From the NCBI GenBank assembly GCA_033964015.1, contig CM066924.1:9211077-9275076 (forward strand): DNA of 64,000 nt, in the 5' to 3' direction. Positions 63,325 through 64,000 of the stretch are shown here, in pieces (position 1 is the stretch's first letter; every line of letters begins with the position of its first letter). The stretch is from Scolanthus callimorphus. Its lineage: Eukaryota; Cnidaria; Anthozoa; Actiniaria; Edwardsiidae. Below the pieces are notes generated by a model. That model was not told the origin of the DNA. It did not search any database and saw only the letters and a program-made list of their open reading frames with translations. Position numbers and translations under genes: made by a program.

Positions 63325-63480
63325 AATTCAATTCAATTCAACTTTATTGCACACTCGTTATACAATCTCCTCACTTGCATGTCTTCAATCATTTAACGTA
63401 TGTTGATTGTTGTACATTATACGATAAACTATAGTAGCGCAGACGATGTAATTTTGACACAGATTACTGGACATTTGCTT
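63325..63480 (-). mobile_element. Possible LINE 3' tail, minus strand
   Basis: On the minus strand the sequence runs CGAGTGTGCAATAAAGTTGA followed by (ATTGA)n and AATTGG. A polyadenylation-like AATAAAG directly before a short tandem tail is how several LINE families end. The upstream 130 bases would be trailer; no coding part is attached. Confidence 0.35.
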
Positions 63481-63509
63481 TAAAAGATACATTTTGCGAC
63501 TAGCATTCC

Positions 63510-63600
63510 CCAGCTTCTGTGGCTAAGTTGGGAGAGCGTGGGACTTTCGCTTACCAGTGTCTCCAGTTCGAGCCCGGGCGCGGGAACAAAACGATTTTTC
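63510..63600 (+). tRNA. tRNA-like pseudogene or SINE head
   Basis: Box A TGGCTAAGTTGG (63520-63531) and box B AGTTCGAGCCC (63565-63575) are correctly spaced, and a T run follows at 63594-63598. The acceptor stem does not close and the anticodon arm is irregular, so a functional tRNA is unlikely. It may be the promoter head of a SINE extending toward 63800. Confidence 0.4.
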
Positions 63601-64000
63601 CTTTTACTAGTATCTTTACCCAGGCCCACGCAACAAAAATCGGCAGGAAAATAAAATAGTCGCATAAGGGTCGGAAAATTTGGAAATAAATTGTTTGCAG
63701 AGCCAAAATCACTGAAATAAATTCTTTGCAATCGTAGTAAACAGAAAATAAATTGTTTGTAGAGAGGTTTTCAACTGTGACATCTCCAGCCATCTTGGAC
63801 ACCAAATTTCAAAATTTTTCCCTGAGGGCACATGCCCCCCACACCCCCCAAGGCCCGAAGGCCGAAACTTCATTTTCTCAAAAAAACAAAAACAAGGAAA
63901 CACTGACTGGAGATAGTCAATACCTACATTTTTAAAAACAATTTCTCATTTCAGATCACGTTGCATTCATTTGAAATAATATTTCTTTGTTTGGGTTGCT
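63601..64000. other. Gene-free end of the window
   Basis: No recognised gene. The word AAATAAATTGTTTGYAGAG occurs at about 63685 and 63748, and AAATAAATTCTTTGCAATCG at 63715, suggesting a short diverged direct repeat. The minus frames at 63480-63903 overlap one another and match nothing familiar. Confidence 0.35.

Overview
The window looks like intron-rich, AT-rich nuclear DNA of an animal, most likely a cnidarian and probably an anthozoan such as a stony coral. This is inferred from spliced genes, several decayed non-LTR retroelements of types that I recognise from anthozoan genomes, and a very high density of small hairpin and foldback elements. There is no operon structure and no bacterial or phage signal. 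Host coding sequence is scarce: most of the window is transposable elements nested in one another, and most long open frames are shadows of repeats.

Two host loci are supported, both on the minus strand. (1) A SERF (small EDRK-rich factor, 4F5 family) gene of 67 codons is split into three tiny exons at 35171-35177, 33158-33269 and 30988-31072. The splice sites and reading phase agree throughout. (2) A beta-1,3-galactosyltransferase-like (GT31) gene has a 5' exon at 53445-54433 with a membrane anchor, stem and most of the catalytic domain. A matching C-terminal exon lies at 37673-37885. If the two belong together, the 15.6 kb intron between them is packed with mobile elements. The GT31 copy lacks the acidic DxD motif and has a one-base frameshift near its 3' end, so it is probably a pseudogene or a non-catalytic relative.

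Layout. 1-3230: hairpins and short repeats with one unidentified reading frame. 3235-5431: a Helentron/pearl-like element carrying a nested 1.2 kb element with minisatellite inverted ends. 5.4-8.6 kb: dispersed repeat and small inverted-repeat elements. 8.6-9.2 kb: decayed GIY-YIG retroelement end. 9530-10400: an 871 bp palindrome. 10.7-12.0 kb: a promoter-like start of a truncated element and a foldback. 12.0-13.1 kb: broken tyrosine recombinase. 14.5-16.0 kb: second Helentron/pearl-like element. 16.7-24.1 kb: foldbacks, a solo LTR, a tRNA-like sequence and a 1.5 kb inverted-arm element around a LINE 3' end. 24.1-27.3 kb: no recognisable feature. 27.5-28.8 kb: third Helentron/pearl-like element. 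31.0-35.2 kb: SERF. 35.6-36.6 kb: fourth Helentron/pearl-like element. 37.7-54.4 kb: GT31 locus and its repeat-filled interval. 54.6-60.9 kb: a 74-bp satellite interrupted by a cluster of LINE remnants. 61-64 kb: hairpins, a tRNA-like sequence and a possible LINE end.

Several insertions can be dated relative to one another inside the window. Target-site duplications are readable for nine elements, and two insertions can be compared with an uninterrupted copy of the same host repeat elsewhere in the window. I could not run alignments or database searches, so family names rest on motif recognition.
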